The position numbers and the translations under genes are program-made. 64,000 nt of DNA, from contig CAJNDS010000445.1 in the NCBI GenBank assembly GCA_905221605.1, forward strand, positions 1 through 64,000. Reading direction: 5' to 3'. The notes under the pieces are model-generated. The model did no database searches. It saw only the letters and a program-made list of their open reading frames with translations, and was not told the DNA's origin. This document shows positions 1 to 10,628 of this stretch, in pieces. The DNA comes from Symbiodinium natans (Eukaryota; Sar; Dinophyceae; Suessiales; Symbiodiniaceae). The first letter of the stretch is position 1. Every line of letters begins with the position of its first letter.

Positions 1-440
1 CCCCCCCCCTTCCCACCCACCCCCCCTCCCCCCCCGCCCCCACGCACATCCCCAAAACTTCCTGTAATTCACTAAAAGATACTAAAAGTACTTGAAATTC
101 AATGAACAAAAAAGGCAAAATTATCTAAACTTCATCAAACTTCATCAAAAGATGTGAAGCAAACCTAAACGATACAATTTTAGTTGCTACGTAATTGATT
201 TTTCTTTTTTCAGTTGCAAAACAACTAGAATTGTATTTTTTGAACATTTTTACTGATAGTTTAAATACTTTTAATGAAGTTTCATAACTAATTTTGCCCG
301 GTTTTCATTGAATTTCAAGTACTTCTAGTGAATTCGAATTATTTTGCAAGGAAATTACGGGGATGTTCGTTGTGGGGGGGGGGGTGGGTTGGTGGTGAAG
401 GAGATTGTTGAACACGGGGGGGGGGGGGGGGGGGGGGGTG
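1..440. repeat. Long foldback (near-palindromic) element
   Basis: The two halves are reverse complements of each other. TTGAAATTCAATGAA at 92-106 is mirrored by TTCATTGAATTTCAA at 304-318, GGCAAAATTA near 113 by TAATTTTGCC near 290, and CACATCCCC near 46 by GGGGATGTTCGT near 360. The outer tips are C-runs on the left and G-runs on the right, so the homopolymers are also complementary. The centre of symmetry lies near 200. The body is AT-rich and holds no credible gene. The left end is cut by the window, so target duplications cannot be checked. Confidence 0.75.
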
Positions 441-471
441 GGTCGGAGCACTAAATTTCAAAACGCGCTAA

Positions 472-1837
472 ATGGCGAACTTTCGGAAGAAGGAGGATAT
501 GTTGCGCAGCGCAGGCATCCCTCCAGCAGCTCAGGTTTTTGGCGACCTCCTGGCAACCTTGCTGAAGTGCATGGGTGCAAGGAAGAGCACGGAAGATGCC
601 GTGGCGCAGCTCGAGTACCTCGGCCCAGTGGCGGAGTGTGCGGCTGTTTACTGTAGCTCAGCCACTGCATGTACATGACGACTGGACATGCTAAACTGCT
701 AAACATGCAAAAGCCATTCTCCCGTCATTTTTTACACAGCTGAGCCATATGGTCTCCATAAGTAGTACAGGCCCCTGTTCTAAAAAGGACAGCGGCCGGA
801 GGACGCGTCACGTACTGCACGCCGGCCGGACGAGGGGCTGCCGCAGATGCTGGAAGGAAGCCGCAGGCGACTCAAAAGCAAAGGGGTGTTTGGGAATGTT
901 CCGAGTCGGGTGGTTTAGGGCGCTAAGGGGATTTGGGATGGTTTAGGAGGTTTATTGGCCAAGGGGTAGGACTCCCATGGGGCATGAGCCAGGAGCGGGT
1001 GACCATGGAGAAAATTTACGAGTGGCTCGAGGAGAAGGTGGAAAGCCGCGCCCTTGGACTTGGCACGGCAAACAGGCGTGGAAAGGGCGCAATTGCTGTG
1101 AGTTGTGGTTTAGAAGAATGTGGTCAACTTTTTTGAACTGGTGTGTACTTTGACATCTCTAGATTGGCATGGTCCCCCTTCTACCAACAGTCCTTAATAG
1201 GGATTATAACAGGGGATACTCTGATCCCTACTAAGGGCGCTTAGCACAAGGGGGAACATCCCAATCTCTAGACGTCTCTAGGCCTCCTAAACCCCTAAAC
1301 CCCCTAAACCCCTAAACCCTAAACCCCTAAACCCCTAAACCCTTTAACCCCTAAACCCCTAAACCCCTAAACCCCTAAACCCCTAAACCCCTAAACCCTA
1401 AACCATCAGTGGCTAGCCGGGTGCCAAAAAAAACCCTGATGGTTCGTTGGCAGCCTGAGGCCTCGATTCAGTTAGCCGAAGTGATGCCAATCGTCGGCGG
1501 TGGCTGTCCTGGGCAGAGCTGGCCGCCACTCAAACGAGTTTCGGGTTTAGGGTTTAGGGTTTAGGAAAAAGGGTTGAAGAGTCCTGGAATCGATCAATGG
1601 GGGCAAGGGGAATAGCGTTGCAATCACGGTGCTGGTCTCCGTAGCTTGAGCTGTGAAGTTTGCTGACGATGCTGTGTGAACCTGTGGGGTCGCACCGCCA
1701 GATGCCGAAATCTCTCAAGTTTGTACTTTCGCTGTGAAGCTGTTGAGGCTGAGAAGCCGTGGCTCGCAGATCCTTTGCTGGTGAATCGCGAGGCTTTGCC
1801 TTTGTTGGGTGTGCGATTGTGCCATGCAGCTGAGTAA
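472..1837 (+). CDS. Multi-exon gene of unknown function (4 exon candidates)
   Basis: No family was recognised. Exon candidates: 472 to about 635, starting MANFRKKEDMLRSAG; 993-1097, containing EKIYEWLEEKVESR, which ends at a good GCT|GTGAGT donor; 1454-1537, containing IQLAEVMPIVGGG; and 1720-1837, containing EAEKPWLADPLLVNREALP and ending in TAA. Exons 2 and 3 join in phase 0, but the joins 1-2 and 3-4 do not fit simple GT donors, so an exon or a GC donor is missing from the model. Intron 2 contains a MITE (1164-1264) and a CCCTAAA array, and intron 3 opens with GTTTCGGGTTTAGGG. The acidic/basic helical composition is typical of soluble coiled regions, nothing more. Confidence 0.5.
1164..1264. 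mobile_element. MITE, TTGGGATG family, copy 1
   Basis: This is a 101-bp element with imperfect terminal inverted repeats (left TTGGCATGGTCCCCCTT, right AAGGGGGAACATCCCAA). It is flanked by an exact 8-bp target duplication, TCTCTAGA at 1156-1163 and 1265-1272. Related copies lie at 23738-23818 and 59746-59847. It has no coding capacity, so it would be non-autonomous. It lies between the exon candidates ending 1097 and starting 1454. Confidence 0.85.
1283..1405. repeat. CCCTAAA/CCCCTAAA telomere-type array
   Basis: About 16 head-to-tail units of CCCTAAA and CCCCTAAA. It is internal to an intron and ends about 50 bp before the exon at 1454. A 19-nt sequence, GGGTGCCAAAAAAAACCCT (1419-1437), follows it and recurs exactly at 19840-19858. 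Confidence 0.9.
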
Positions 1838-2082
1838 ATGCGGAAGGGAGGCTGAAGCGTCTCCGGCTTCTGGGAGGTTTGGGGGAGTGACAGGGGCTTT
1901 CTCAGGGGAGATCATGACCGTCAGGCAGTGCAAATGGGCTCAGCCTGTCTCGCTGGGCGTGGGCTTCGGGCATCTGCCCAGTCTCTCTGCCAGCTGCAAC
2001 TCGGACTGAGAACTGGCACGCACAGTTTAAACGCATCCTACATCCTGCATCCTCATGTGGCATTAGGTATTCTGCAGAATTT

Positions 2083-3666
2083 GTGCCGCCGGAGATGCTG
2101 CAGCACAGCCTCCAGCCTGGGAAGAAGCTGCGGTTCCGCAACTTGCTTCCTGGTAGCACCGAGCATGTTCGGCCTCATACTCCCGACCTTTCACGTTATG
2201 GACAATATGTTATGCCATTATTCTATTTCAGTCACAAGTTTACAGAAACTTATTGCCTTATTACCTTCTTATCTTACCATACGGCGTTTGTACCCATCTT
2301 CAGGCCGGAGTGGTGGGAGTCCCTTGGAGTTCCCGAGCGCAGTGTGGGTGGTTGGCAGCTCTTCCCCTTCACGTCCCAGAAATCTGGACATGTACAGGGC
2401 TACGGGTTTGTGGATGGGCAGACAGGCCGGCCAATGTTTTTTGTTTTTGTTTGTAAAGTCGCGCTCTTCTTTCGAATGCAAAGCATGAGTCAACAGTCAG
2501 TCAACATGGCTCACCGCGATGAAAAACACAGGCTCCCTTTCCATCCGCCTGCCCCAAACGACCATCGTGGTGCTGCTCAGCTCCGTGTCAGCAGAGACTC
2601 GCCACGCTGGCCGCGAACTGCTGGACACCATCGTGGCCGAGCTGGGTCTGGAGGCAAGGCGAGCATTGTCAGTACACATGCAGTCGCAAACAGTGAAGCT
2701 TTTTGCCTTTGGGAATTTTGGGACAGGCTGCTTGGCCGGCACAGCCACCGCCCTTGCCCAAGCGTGGGACTTCAGGAACTGCCACGGGAGGTGGCGCAGT
2801 GAAAGTGGCCTCTTCAGAGCCCAGAATGGATTCTGACAGGACAGGAGTGCTCAAAGCCGCAGCCATTCGCACCTAGCACAGGTTCATGTCTAAACTGGCA
2901 GATTGCGTGAAGCTCCAGGAGAAACTCGGATGACTTGCAGCACCAGCTGCAAAAGGCTCGGCCACGGCGAGAAGACAATTGTTTGTCCGGCCCACGGCCC
3001 ATAGCATCACCTGCAAATCTTACTCTGACCCTAGCCGCCCTGAACCACATCATGGAGCAATGAGGGGGGGGGGGGAAGGGTTGCTTAACGCTGGAAGGGC
3101 AAGCTTCTTCAACTCTAGGGTTCGTATTCTCCATCCCTTCAACTGCTGCAGGTTGAGGCGCAGGTTGCGAAGCTGTCAGAGGTGTTGGACCTGGTTCTGC
3201 CAGGAGCCAGCGCGGCGATCTGTCGGGCTCCTCGGCCCAAATCCCCAAAAGCCCCCCCCCCCCCCGGCCCTGAACACACAAAACCCTATGCCATCAGAAC
3301 TATCGGGGTAGTTATTTGGGGACGTATAGCCCCACCCATGAACCTTCAAGTACCATGGTATGTGCACACCTTGAGCTGAGGATGACCCGCCTTGCACAAC
3401 CTTAGCTGGCTTCTGGCTGAGCCCGTGTCCCAGCATCTGTCAGGGGCACTTCTCATGTAAGACAAGCTGTGAGACTTGCAATTGTGCAACCGTTCATGCA
3501 TCATGGCAAGCAGCAGGCCAGTAGTATTATTGGCACTAAATACGTTCTTGCATATGTCCTATGTCTGCCCTTTTGTGAGACAGGTGAAGAGACAGAAGGC
3601 CTGGAAGCTCTGTTGGAAGCCTTGGAGGCCTGCCATCCCAAACCACATGGGCTTACTTCAGTGTAA
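2083..3666 (+). CDS. Coiled-coil-rich gene of unknown function, partial model
   Basis: Exon candidates in order: about 2076-2170 (PPEMLQHSLQPGKKLRF); about 2307-2398 (PEWWESLGVPERSVGGWQL, entered after CTTCAG); about 2534-2660 (IVVLLSSVSAETRHAGREL); about 2884-2975 (KLADCVKLQEKL followed by DDLQHQLQKARPRRE); about 3152-3250 (VEAQVAKLSEVLDLVLPG after CTGCAG); and 3582-3666 (EETEGLEALLEALEACHP), which ends in TAA. The 2.9-3.2 kb exons are heptad-like and probably coiled coil. Near 2931-2933 the frame must shift by one base to keep the coiled coil open. The start codon was not placed. Whether the 2.5-kb exon belongs to the same gene is uncertain. Confidence 0.4.
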
Positions 3667-3686
3667 TCCAAGGTCAATGAGTGCGT

Positions 3687-4409
3687 TTAGGGTTTGAATA
3701 AGGGTTTAGGGTTGTTTCCCCCACCCAGCCCAGATCGAAAAAAAGAGGGTTGTTGAGACGAAGCAAGCTTGAATTGGAAGGGGCCCATCAAGGGATCGGA
3801 GGCCGCTGGAGGCCTAAAGAGAGTCCGGTCCAAATTCTCGGTGAGCTGGGTGGCCGGAAGCTTGGAGTTTAGTAAGCAGGGAGCACCTTGACTTGAGAAA
3901 GAGGACCGCGTCCTTGCATTCGTGGCCTGAAGGGGGTTCTCGGATGTTCTCGAAACACGTTTTTGGAATTCGAGTCGGATGGCATCATGCCTTGCCAGCT
4001 TAAAGCTTAAAACCCGAAAGGTGCCTTCGATGGTCCGCTCCATGGCTTCAGCTGCGCGCCGGAGTTTGCGCATCGAGCCTTGCTGCGGCTGTCGATGATG
4101 TTCGGAGTCGGGGTTGAGGGTCCGGTTTGGGGTAGGGCGGACATGCCTCATTCCCGTGGTGACAGCAGGGGGTTGAAGGGTTGAGCCCTCCAAAAGGCCA
4201 TCGCCTGTTTGCGATTTCTTCTCTTGCCAGCTTCTCCCTCTCACTCCCTTTTTGGATGGGACAGAAGATGGCAGAGATAGCCAGATGCTGACTGCTGAGG
4301 ACGTCGAGGGGGACGAAGTCAAGATTGGCTCCACGACATCAGTGTTGAGCCGAACAGTCGAGGCCGGGAAGCGCGCTGCTGTTTGGCACCCCTTAAGGAC
4401 CAAATGCAC
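3687..4409 (-). CDS. Long uninterrupted antisense ORF, possibly not a gene
   Basis: A 240-codon frame runs without stops on the - strand from an ATG at 4409 and stops inside a TTTAGGG-type repeat near 3687. The middle, around MRKLRRAAEAMERTIEGTF, looks protein-like. No family was recognised. The + strand at 4251-4370 also reads well (TEDGRDSQMLTAEDVEGDE), and nearly all other exons here are on +. I therefore treat this as a candidate only. The length is unusual for this exon-poor-length genome, which is why it is listed. Confidence 0.25.
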   Translation of the reverse strand: MHLVLKGCQTAARFPASTVRLNTDVVEPILTSSPSTSSAVSIWLSLPSSVPSKKGVRGRSWQEKKSQTGDGLLEGSTLQPPAVTTGMRHVRPTPNRTLNPDSEHHRQPQQGSMRKLRRAAEAMERTIEGTFRVLSFKLARHDAIRLEFQKRVSRTSENPLQATNARTRSSFSSQGAPCLLNSKLPATQLTENLDRTLFRPPAASDPLMGPFQFKLASSQQPSFFRSGLGGGNNPKPLFKP

Positions 4410-4487
4410 CTTAAAAGGGTCCGTGGTTCATATACCTTACTAGGGATTATCGCAGTACAGGGTATATGGCCCCAATTTTTGGATTCA
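4399..4487. mobile_element. Short inverted-repeat element, copy A
   Basis: The sequence from AAATGCACCTTAAAAGGG to TTTTTGGATTCATTT has inverted termini and an inner inverted pair (GTGGTTCATATACC and GGTATATGGCCCC). The same element occurs in the opposite orientation at about 12049-12131. No clear target duplication was found. Confidence 0.6.
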
Positions 4488-4569
4488 TTTGGCCCGCAAC
4501 TTTGCACATCCGCAGGAAACCACGACGAGATTTCGAGTGGGACAGACCTTTGGCGGGCAGCAGACACTG

Positions 4570-6945
4570 GGCGGGGAGTACCGCGGTCAGGCTTTTTGGA
4601 AGGCTCGATGGCGATCACCCTGGAGATGCAATGCGGTTGTGTCAAGCTTCCGCAGGATGGCGAGGCTGCAAATGGCGCCCAGCCGCAGCAAACACTGCAG
4701 GTGGTGAAAAACTTCGAAGCTGAAGGTGGCTTCGTGTGTTTGCGACGGTTTGGCACAGCATTCCTTTGGATAGTAAGCACATGCCACAGGCTTCCAGCTC
4801 GACGAGACGTTCAAGATCAACTCGGACGGCCGCCTGGCGCTGACGACTACGCTCAGCAGTGCCCAAAGGCAGCCAAAGCCCCAGCTCTGAACTTCAGGAA
4901 CCTTCGCGAAATTTCACGATGCACTGCAACATGTAGTGTTCCATGCTGTTACACACTGTATAGCTACAACTCGGCGCAGCTGCCTCTGCTTGCAAGGTTC
5001 GGCACGCGCAGAGTGGAGGTGCACAAGCCGGAGGAACTTTCCAGTCTCTGCAAGGCTTTGGACCAAAAGGACAGTAATGACATCCGTGATCATCCGTGAC
5101 CAAGCTGCCAAAATGGGCATCGTGTCGACATCTTTGCAGGACATGAGGCTAACTCAACAGATTGCTCTCCCGGGCAACATCAAAGCCCTTCCAAATGGCA
5201 GTCGGGTGGTGGGCATTGGGCCCGCAGAGGCAAGGGAAGATCACGAGGCGCCGGTCCCGATCTGCCCTTTTGATTTGTTTTGCGCAGTCTTGCGTTTTGC
5301 CTTTTGTTCTGTTGTCGCGCATGTCGAGGCCTTTGAACCTGAAAGCTTTGCACATCTGGAGAAGTTGAAGCTGCCGGCCTCCATCTTCTTGCGCGTCGAG
5401 CTCATAAGGCACGAGCCCTCTGCTCTCTTGGAAAGCTCCTCCACGTGCCTCGGCAACCATCTTTGACCGTCTGGGCCAGGAGTACGACGCAGTTTCGCCG
5501 CGAGGGGGCGTCGGAAGGCTTCGGAGCCGTACCTGCTGAGCTGCCAGAGTCCCCAGCTATGCTTTGAGAAGAAGTGCTGGTTCCATAAACCCACCGAGAC
5601 AGGAGGGTTGGCTGGTTCGCCTTTATAATTGGGCCAAGGCTGGCATCTCTTCCGCCGGAAGTCCAGCAGGCCTTGGCAGACAGACAGGCCCACAGCAATT
5701 ATGCTGAGTGTTTGAGCTAAGGGCTGTTGCCGCTACAAGTCGAAGTTTCCGGGACCGTTTAGGGCATTGATGGGCAACTGTCAGGATGCATCCCCGAAAG
5801 TACGTCATATTTCGGGCAGGCTGCGTCGCCTGTCTCGGCAATTTCGGGCACCTCGTCGGTGTCGGGACCTGCGTCCGTTCCAGCACCTCTCTCGGCGCCC
5901 AAGGCCAAACGAGGCGCAGCAGCTGCCGTTATGAGTGTCTACGTGTCTACGCTCCTGCTGTGTCCATTCTGCAGGTTGGCTGATGACTTGTGGCATGGGC
6001 TTGGGAACCTTGTGCCTGGGGACTTGTGCAGTGGCCGGCAAGGCGCCGGTTCCCTGTGATTAGAAGTAAGCTGGTAGTGGAGTTGGTAGCGGAGTTGGCG
6101 ATTCTCTGGTGATGCCTTGCTCCGCACCAGGTGTTGCAAGTTAGCGGACGAGCCACTGGCACCTTGTGCTATGCTGCATGCTCGGCCCGCAGCCGAGCGT
6201 TTCATTGTGAGAAACAAGCGCAGCGAACGCTAAAGCAGCTCGCAGGAGCTTGTAATCTCTGTCAGGACTCTGTCCGCAAAGGGCTGCGGAGACCATGGAC
6301 ATCTCTGCTACCAACTGGAACTCTGAAAGGAGCCGCGGACCGTTTGGAGCCGCGGCCCCAAGCATTTCTTTCACACGGTTCACACTGTATGTCATGAGTC
6401 ATCACAGTGAGAGCGGCTTGCGGATGCGCGAGCGGACATGAATGGAGTCTAAACATAACGACAAATAAATCCCTCGCCTCCCCTCGCTCGGCTTGATCAA
6501 GCCACAAATCACAAGTCTTAGCTGCTTGCTATCCTGGTCTAGCGCAGTTCTGAAGAGTTTTCTCCGACACGTGCTCAGGTACGTGGTCCAGGTGGACAGA
6601 ACTGCGGGTGACGTTCTAGGCCTTCAAGTTGACGAGACGCCTGATGGTCGGCTTCTTGTCCTGGGAGTCAAGCCTGGACTAGTCCAAGACTGGAACGACA
6701 CGCATCCCTCCATGCAGGCCTGGCAGATTTCAGCTCATTAGCTCGGGGTGTGTCATAGTTGGGCGAGTCGTTTCGAGTAAACACAGACCGAACCGGGCAG
6801 TGAGTTTGCAATGTCTGGGACGAACAGGTGCTGCCTGGCGACATTCTGCTCGCAGTGAATGGGCAGAAAAGAGATGCCAACGGGCTAATGGACGCTGAGC
6901 TGCAAGCCTCAGACCATCTCAGACAGGTCATGGGAGACGCACGTT
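4570..6945 (+). pseudogene. PDZ-domain gene with frame breaks (possible pseudogene)
   Basis: Exon candidates: about 4802-4870 (TFKINSDGRLALTTTL after TTCCAG); about 5003-5240 (RFGTRRVEVHKPEELSSL continuing to RDQAAKMGIVSTSLQ); about 5480-5560 and 5645-5720 (LPPEVQQALADRQAHSNY); 5787-5974 (a Ser/Ala/Pro-rich linker, SGPASVPAPLSAPKAKR); about 6131-6300; and a C-terminal PDZ-like domain listed separately. A 10-bp tandem duplication (catccgtgat/catccgtgac, 5081-5100) throws the second exon out of frame, and removing one copy restores one open frame. The last PDZ strand is also out of frame by one base. Either this is a decayed copy, or the assembly has indels, or unusual splicing corrects it. That all exons belong to one gene is an inference. 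Confidence 0.4.
6579..6945 (+). CDS. PDZ-like domain, C-terminal exons
   Basis: Exon 6579 (or 6592) to 6717 reads [14 protein letters not shown], then [18 protein letters not shown]. Exon 6828 onward reads [17 protein letters not shown], then a helix ([11 protein letters not shown]). The GLxVD strand, the GVKPGL...DWN loop, PGDxxLAVNG and a final helix are the hallmarks of the PDZ-like domain I associate with dinoflagellates, a short peptide- or protein-binding module. The intron 6718-6827 is GC-AG and joins in phase 0. The expected last strand, HVVFERP, is present at about 6940-6960 but one frame off, immediately before a TATACA microsatellite. Confidence 0.6.
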
Positions 6946-6973
6946 GTTTTTGAGAGACCGCAGCAGGATTTGG

Positions 6974-7006
6974 CATATACATATACATGTACATATACAT
7001 ATACAT

Positions 7007-7069
<63 letters not shown>

Positions 7070-7120
7070 CATGTTATATATATATATATATATATTTATT
7101 TATTTATTTATTTGGTACCC
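6974..7120. repeat. (ATACAT)n and (AT)n/(TTTA)n microsatellite
   Basis: Hexamer CATATA repeats run into AT dinucleotides and TTTA tetramers. The long Tyr/Val/Ile/His frames across it are low-complexity artefacts. Confidence 0.95.
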
Positions 7121-7227
7121 CCCCCCCCCCGGGACCTACCTTTTTTAAAGCTTGCATCGTTCAGGTTGGTCTCGTGGGGTGGGGGAGAGATAAAAAAATA
7201 TAATATTAATGAGGCTCCTGGAGGGAG

Positions 7228-7894
7228 CAATTTCAAATGCCCCTTGGGGCCGAAATTTTCTAAGTACAAATGGTATCCCTGTACTTTGTCTCCCGGGGCC
7301 CCCGGGGGCCACTTTAAAGTACTTTAAAGTGGCCCTGGATCCAAGATCCAAGATCCAAGATTCCCCAAAAAGTTTTTTTGGAATCTTGGATCTTGGATCC
7401 AGGGCCACTTTAAAGTACTTTAAAGTGCCCCCTGGGGGCCCAAATCGTCTAAGTACAAATGGTGCCCCTGTACTTTGTCTCTCGGGGCCCCCGGGGGGGC
7501 ACTTTAAAGTACTTTAAAGTGCCCCCTGAGGCCCAAATAGTCTAAGTACAAACGGTGTCCCTGTACTTTGTCTCCCGGGGCCCCCGGGGGCCACTTTAAA
7601 GTACTTTAAAGTGCCCCCGGATCCAAGATCCAAGATCCAAGATGCCCCAAAAACTTTTTGGGGAATCTTGGATCTTGGATCTTGGATCCTGGGGCACTTT
7701 AAAGTACTTTAAAGTGCCCCTTGGGGCCCAATTCGTCTAAGTACAAGTGGTGCCCCTGTACTTTGTCTCCCGGGGCTCCCAGGAAAGAACTTTAAAGTAC
7801 TTTAAAGTGCCCCCGGATCCAAGATCTTGGATCTTGGATCCGGGGGCACTTCAAAGTACTTTGAAGTATCCCCTCGGGGGCAATTCGTCTAAGG
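7228..7894. repeat. Four-unit array of nested palindromes
   Basis: The units start with TAAGTACAA near 7260, 7451, 7542 and 7739. Each carries CTGTACTTTGTCTC, a CGGGGCCCCCGGGGG palindrome and CACTTTAAAGTACTTTAAAGTG, itself a palindrome of the TTTAAAGTACTTTAAA type. Units 1, 3 and 4 additionally contain a second hairpin, ATCCAAGATCC repeats facing GGATCTTGGAT repeats, placed between two copies of the ACTTTAAAGT palindrome. Unit 2 (about 91 bp) lacks it, so the hairpin behaves like a removable or inserted module. No coding potential is seen. Confidence 0.9.
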
Positions 7895-8089
7895 AGAGAG
7901 GCTCTGGGCGCCATAATCCTCAACATTTCAGTTGTATAGCAACTCGATACCTGTACTCAGGTCGTAACCTTCAGTCTTTCAACCAAGACAGCAAAAAGGA
8001 TTGCCCCTCCCTCCCCCTCCCTCCCCCTCCTGTCCGCTCCGCTCCGCTGCGCTCTCTGGTCGTTTGCTAAGGGCTTGTTCAAGGCTTAT

Positions 8090-8765
8090 AATTGAAACCT
8101 TATCGGTTAAGGGATTAGGGTTTGAACCAGAAGGCCCGAAACTCTATAGGATTTAACCCCTAAGCCTTAAAGCCTATAGTGTTTAGGCTCAAACCTTAAA
8201 CCCTAAACCTTTTAATCATACATAGGGTTTGAAGGTTAAGCAATTAGACTTAATCCTTAATCGTAACCCATTAAACCCCATAGTGAAGGTCTAAAGGTTT
8301 AGGGTTTAAGGTTTAGGCATGTAAAACTAAGCCGGCAAGTAAACCTACACCCTTGGCCTTGAAGCCCTGGGGTTAATGGGGTTAAGGTTTAGAGGTAGAG
8401 TTTAAACCCACGTGTTTAAGGCTTAGGCATTTACACGTTGACCCTAAACCCTTTAGGTTCAGAATCCGAAAACCTTGTAGGACGCTAAAAGGTTCAAAGG
8501 TGTTAAGCCTATAGGCGCTGATGGTATACTTGCCCAGGCCTTAGGTTGTTTGAACCATTTAGCCCTATAGGGCTGGGCTAAAGGTTTAAGGGTGTATCTC
8601 TAAAACCCTCACGGGGTTAGCCCTCCAGGGTGTACATCCTACAGGGTAAAAAGTCTAGGGTTTAAGATTCAAAGCATTGCCTGTAGAATCAGAACCTTAC
8701 GAACCTCCAGGGCTTCATAAACCCCATAAACCTTAAATCCCATAGGGTTATGCCTATGTTCGTAG
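8090..8765. repeat. Degenerate telomere-heptamer region
   Basis: Dense but diverged variants of TTTAGGG and CCCTAAA occur in both orientations (for example ATTAGGGTTT, AACCCTAAACC, GGTTTAGGG), interleaved over about 680 bp. I read it as an old array worn down by mutation. No gene is seen here or in the AT-rich flank to 9180. Confidence 0.7.
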
Positions 8766-9194
8766 GGCTTGCCTCCTGTGGAAATGCAGAGAGAACACAG
8801 TATACGTATTCACATCATGTATGTACATGGGGTATATGTATTGTAAATCAAATACAGACGATGGAGAAGGAAGGATGGCAAGTCTTGAATCATAAGACTA
8901 GGAAGAATTCGAGTGCATAGGGTGATGCGAAAAGTCATTTACAGTAAGTGTGGGGGACGTGAGAATACTGTGAGCAATTATCCTTTCCCGCTCACCACCC
9001 TTAATGTTTCCCGCAGTCCAAAGCAACTGGGTATCAAGTCCATACTATTTGAATTTCACATTAAAGGGTCATACCCTAAAACGTTGTCATTTGGAAGTCG
9101 TTCAGCTTTACGTCTGATATGAATCTGTTGGGCTTCAAATTCATATTTAAACCAAATTGCTAGTAACAGCCTACACCTTAAGTGAACTTCCTCT

Positions 9195-9500
9195 GAGAAG
9201 TCTTCTGGCCTCGTTCGTAATATTAATAGAAAAAAACTAAATTCCAAGACTACCCTGTCCAATCCTCCTCTGGGCCTCGTTCGCATGTGGGTTGGCTTCG
9301 ATGTTTAAACTTAAATTGCACACCTTCTGCATCCTCTTACGGGGCCTGACAAAACAAGATGTCATTAGATCCTAGATTCAGCGGTCACAGCCTGAAACCC
9401 TCATCTGGGCTTGCTTCGCAAGTTATTGAAAAAATGAGCTTAGAAAAGAAGGCCACGCACTAGGAAATTATCGTCTGGGCTGTTTGTGAGTAAACCGAAT
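9195..9500. repeat. Degenerate tandem repeat with TCTGGGCCTCGTTCG core
   Basis: A core resembling TCTGGGCCTCGTTCGCA recurs near 9200, 9270, 9404 and 9470 at multiples of roughly 65-70 bp, with diverged sequence between. No coding exon is apparent. Confidence 0.5.
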
Positions 9501-9671
9501 TTTAACAAGAACATTAACTGGCCACAGCCCAAGACATCCACTGCAAAAATTAACCAACAACACTCAAAAAGGTAGATCCCGGAGGGGGGGGGTAGCATTT
9601 ATTTATTCATTTATTTACATACAATTTGTTTGGTTAAGTCAGTTTTTATCACACATGTTATCTGCTCCCAG

Positions 9672-9782
9672 GAGATTTGCCGGCAGCTGCAACCCTTGGA
9701 GCTGCGGCTGTGTAGGCAACAGCCTGGGGTGCCTCCAGCAAAGGCGCATAGCCTAATAGCGCAGGGCACAACTTTCGTTTGA
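9672..9782 (+). CDS. Terminal exon candidate, unknown gene
   Basis: After the acceptor CTCCCAG the frame reads EICRQLQPLELRLC and PGVPPAKAHSLIAQGTTF, and stops at TGA 9780-9782. The codon usage is similar to other exons of the window. No upstream exon was identified in the repeat-rich 7-9.6 kb stretch, so this may be an orphan or chance exon. Confidence 0.35.
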   Translation, partial: EICRQLQPLELRLCRQQPGVPPAKAHSLIAQGTTFV

Positions 9783-9933
9783 CGTTCCCCTATGTCAAGC
9801 GGGTCATTCTTGGCAGGAACAAAAATCGGAAGCCGAGCGTTCTGCAGGCGGATTCGTCGGCCATGTACTGCACAGCTGTACATTTACCTGTAAATTGCTC
9901 GTGCGGGTGTGCACGTAGGGTTGTAGTTGCTTG

Positions 9934-10033
9934 GCCTTAACGCGAGGCGGGCGACCCAATGAACCAGAGCCGCTGAGTCCGAGCTCCTCCGAGGATGAGG
10001 AGTCGGTGGTGTTCATGTGCTTGACACAACAAG
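9934..10033 (+). CDS. Exon candidate with acidic Ser-rich peptide
   Basis: The frame reads GRPNEPEPLSPSSSEDEE, then SVVFMCLTQQ, and ends at a CAAG|GCACTGC (GC) donor. The SSSEDEE stretch resembles a phosphorylation-type acidic linker. It could be an upstream exon of the 10.9-kb gene. A 233-codon open frame on the opposite strand (9804-10505) overlaps it and is judged fortuitous. Confidence 0.35.
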
Positions 10034-10628
10034 GCACTGCAAAAAGGCGTTGTAAGCATGCACAGAGCGCATCTGCTACGGGGTGGGAGGGGGCCCCCTG
10101 TTCGGAATCAACCCACCATGGGGATCCAACCCACAATTGCGAGAAGGTAATGGCACGCCTCGCGACCGCAGAGCGCGGGCGCGCACGTAGGTTCAGGAAC
10201 GTCGTTGGCTGTGTTTGAAGATTTGCTGTTTTGAGTGTGCTGTAGGCACTGCTGAAAAGTACTGTGTGCCGTTTGCAGAACACACCCGAAAGAGGCCTCA
10301 ATGCGCAAAACTTGTTCAGTTGACACGGTCGCTTGGCTTGGCTACCTTCGTACCAGCGCATCTTGTTCCACAAAGGCCAAGCATCCTTGTGCTGTATGTT
10401 GTCGAAAGAATGTAGCCAGAGGCAAAAGCGCTGTGAATAGCAGTGTTTTGGGCACGCCAAATATCTTGTGCCGTATGTTGTAAGACGAGGCAAAAAGCGC
10501 TGCAAACTCTAGTGTTTTGGGAGGTTTTAGGCACTGTCACCATGTGGCTGGACGTTATTCAACCCCACCCCCCAAACCAAACCCCTTCCCGACCCTCCCC
10601 CCGAACCCAGCACCGTTAGCCAAAGCAA

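Noticed and set aside
9804-10505. 233-codon open frame on the - strand
   Set aside because: No domain, overlaps better + strand exon candidates, and composition is irregular.
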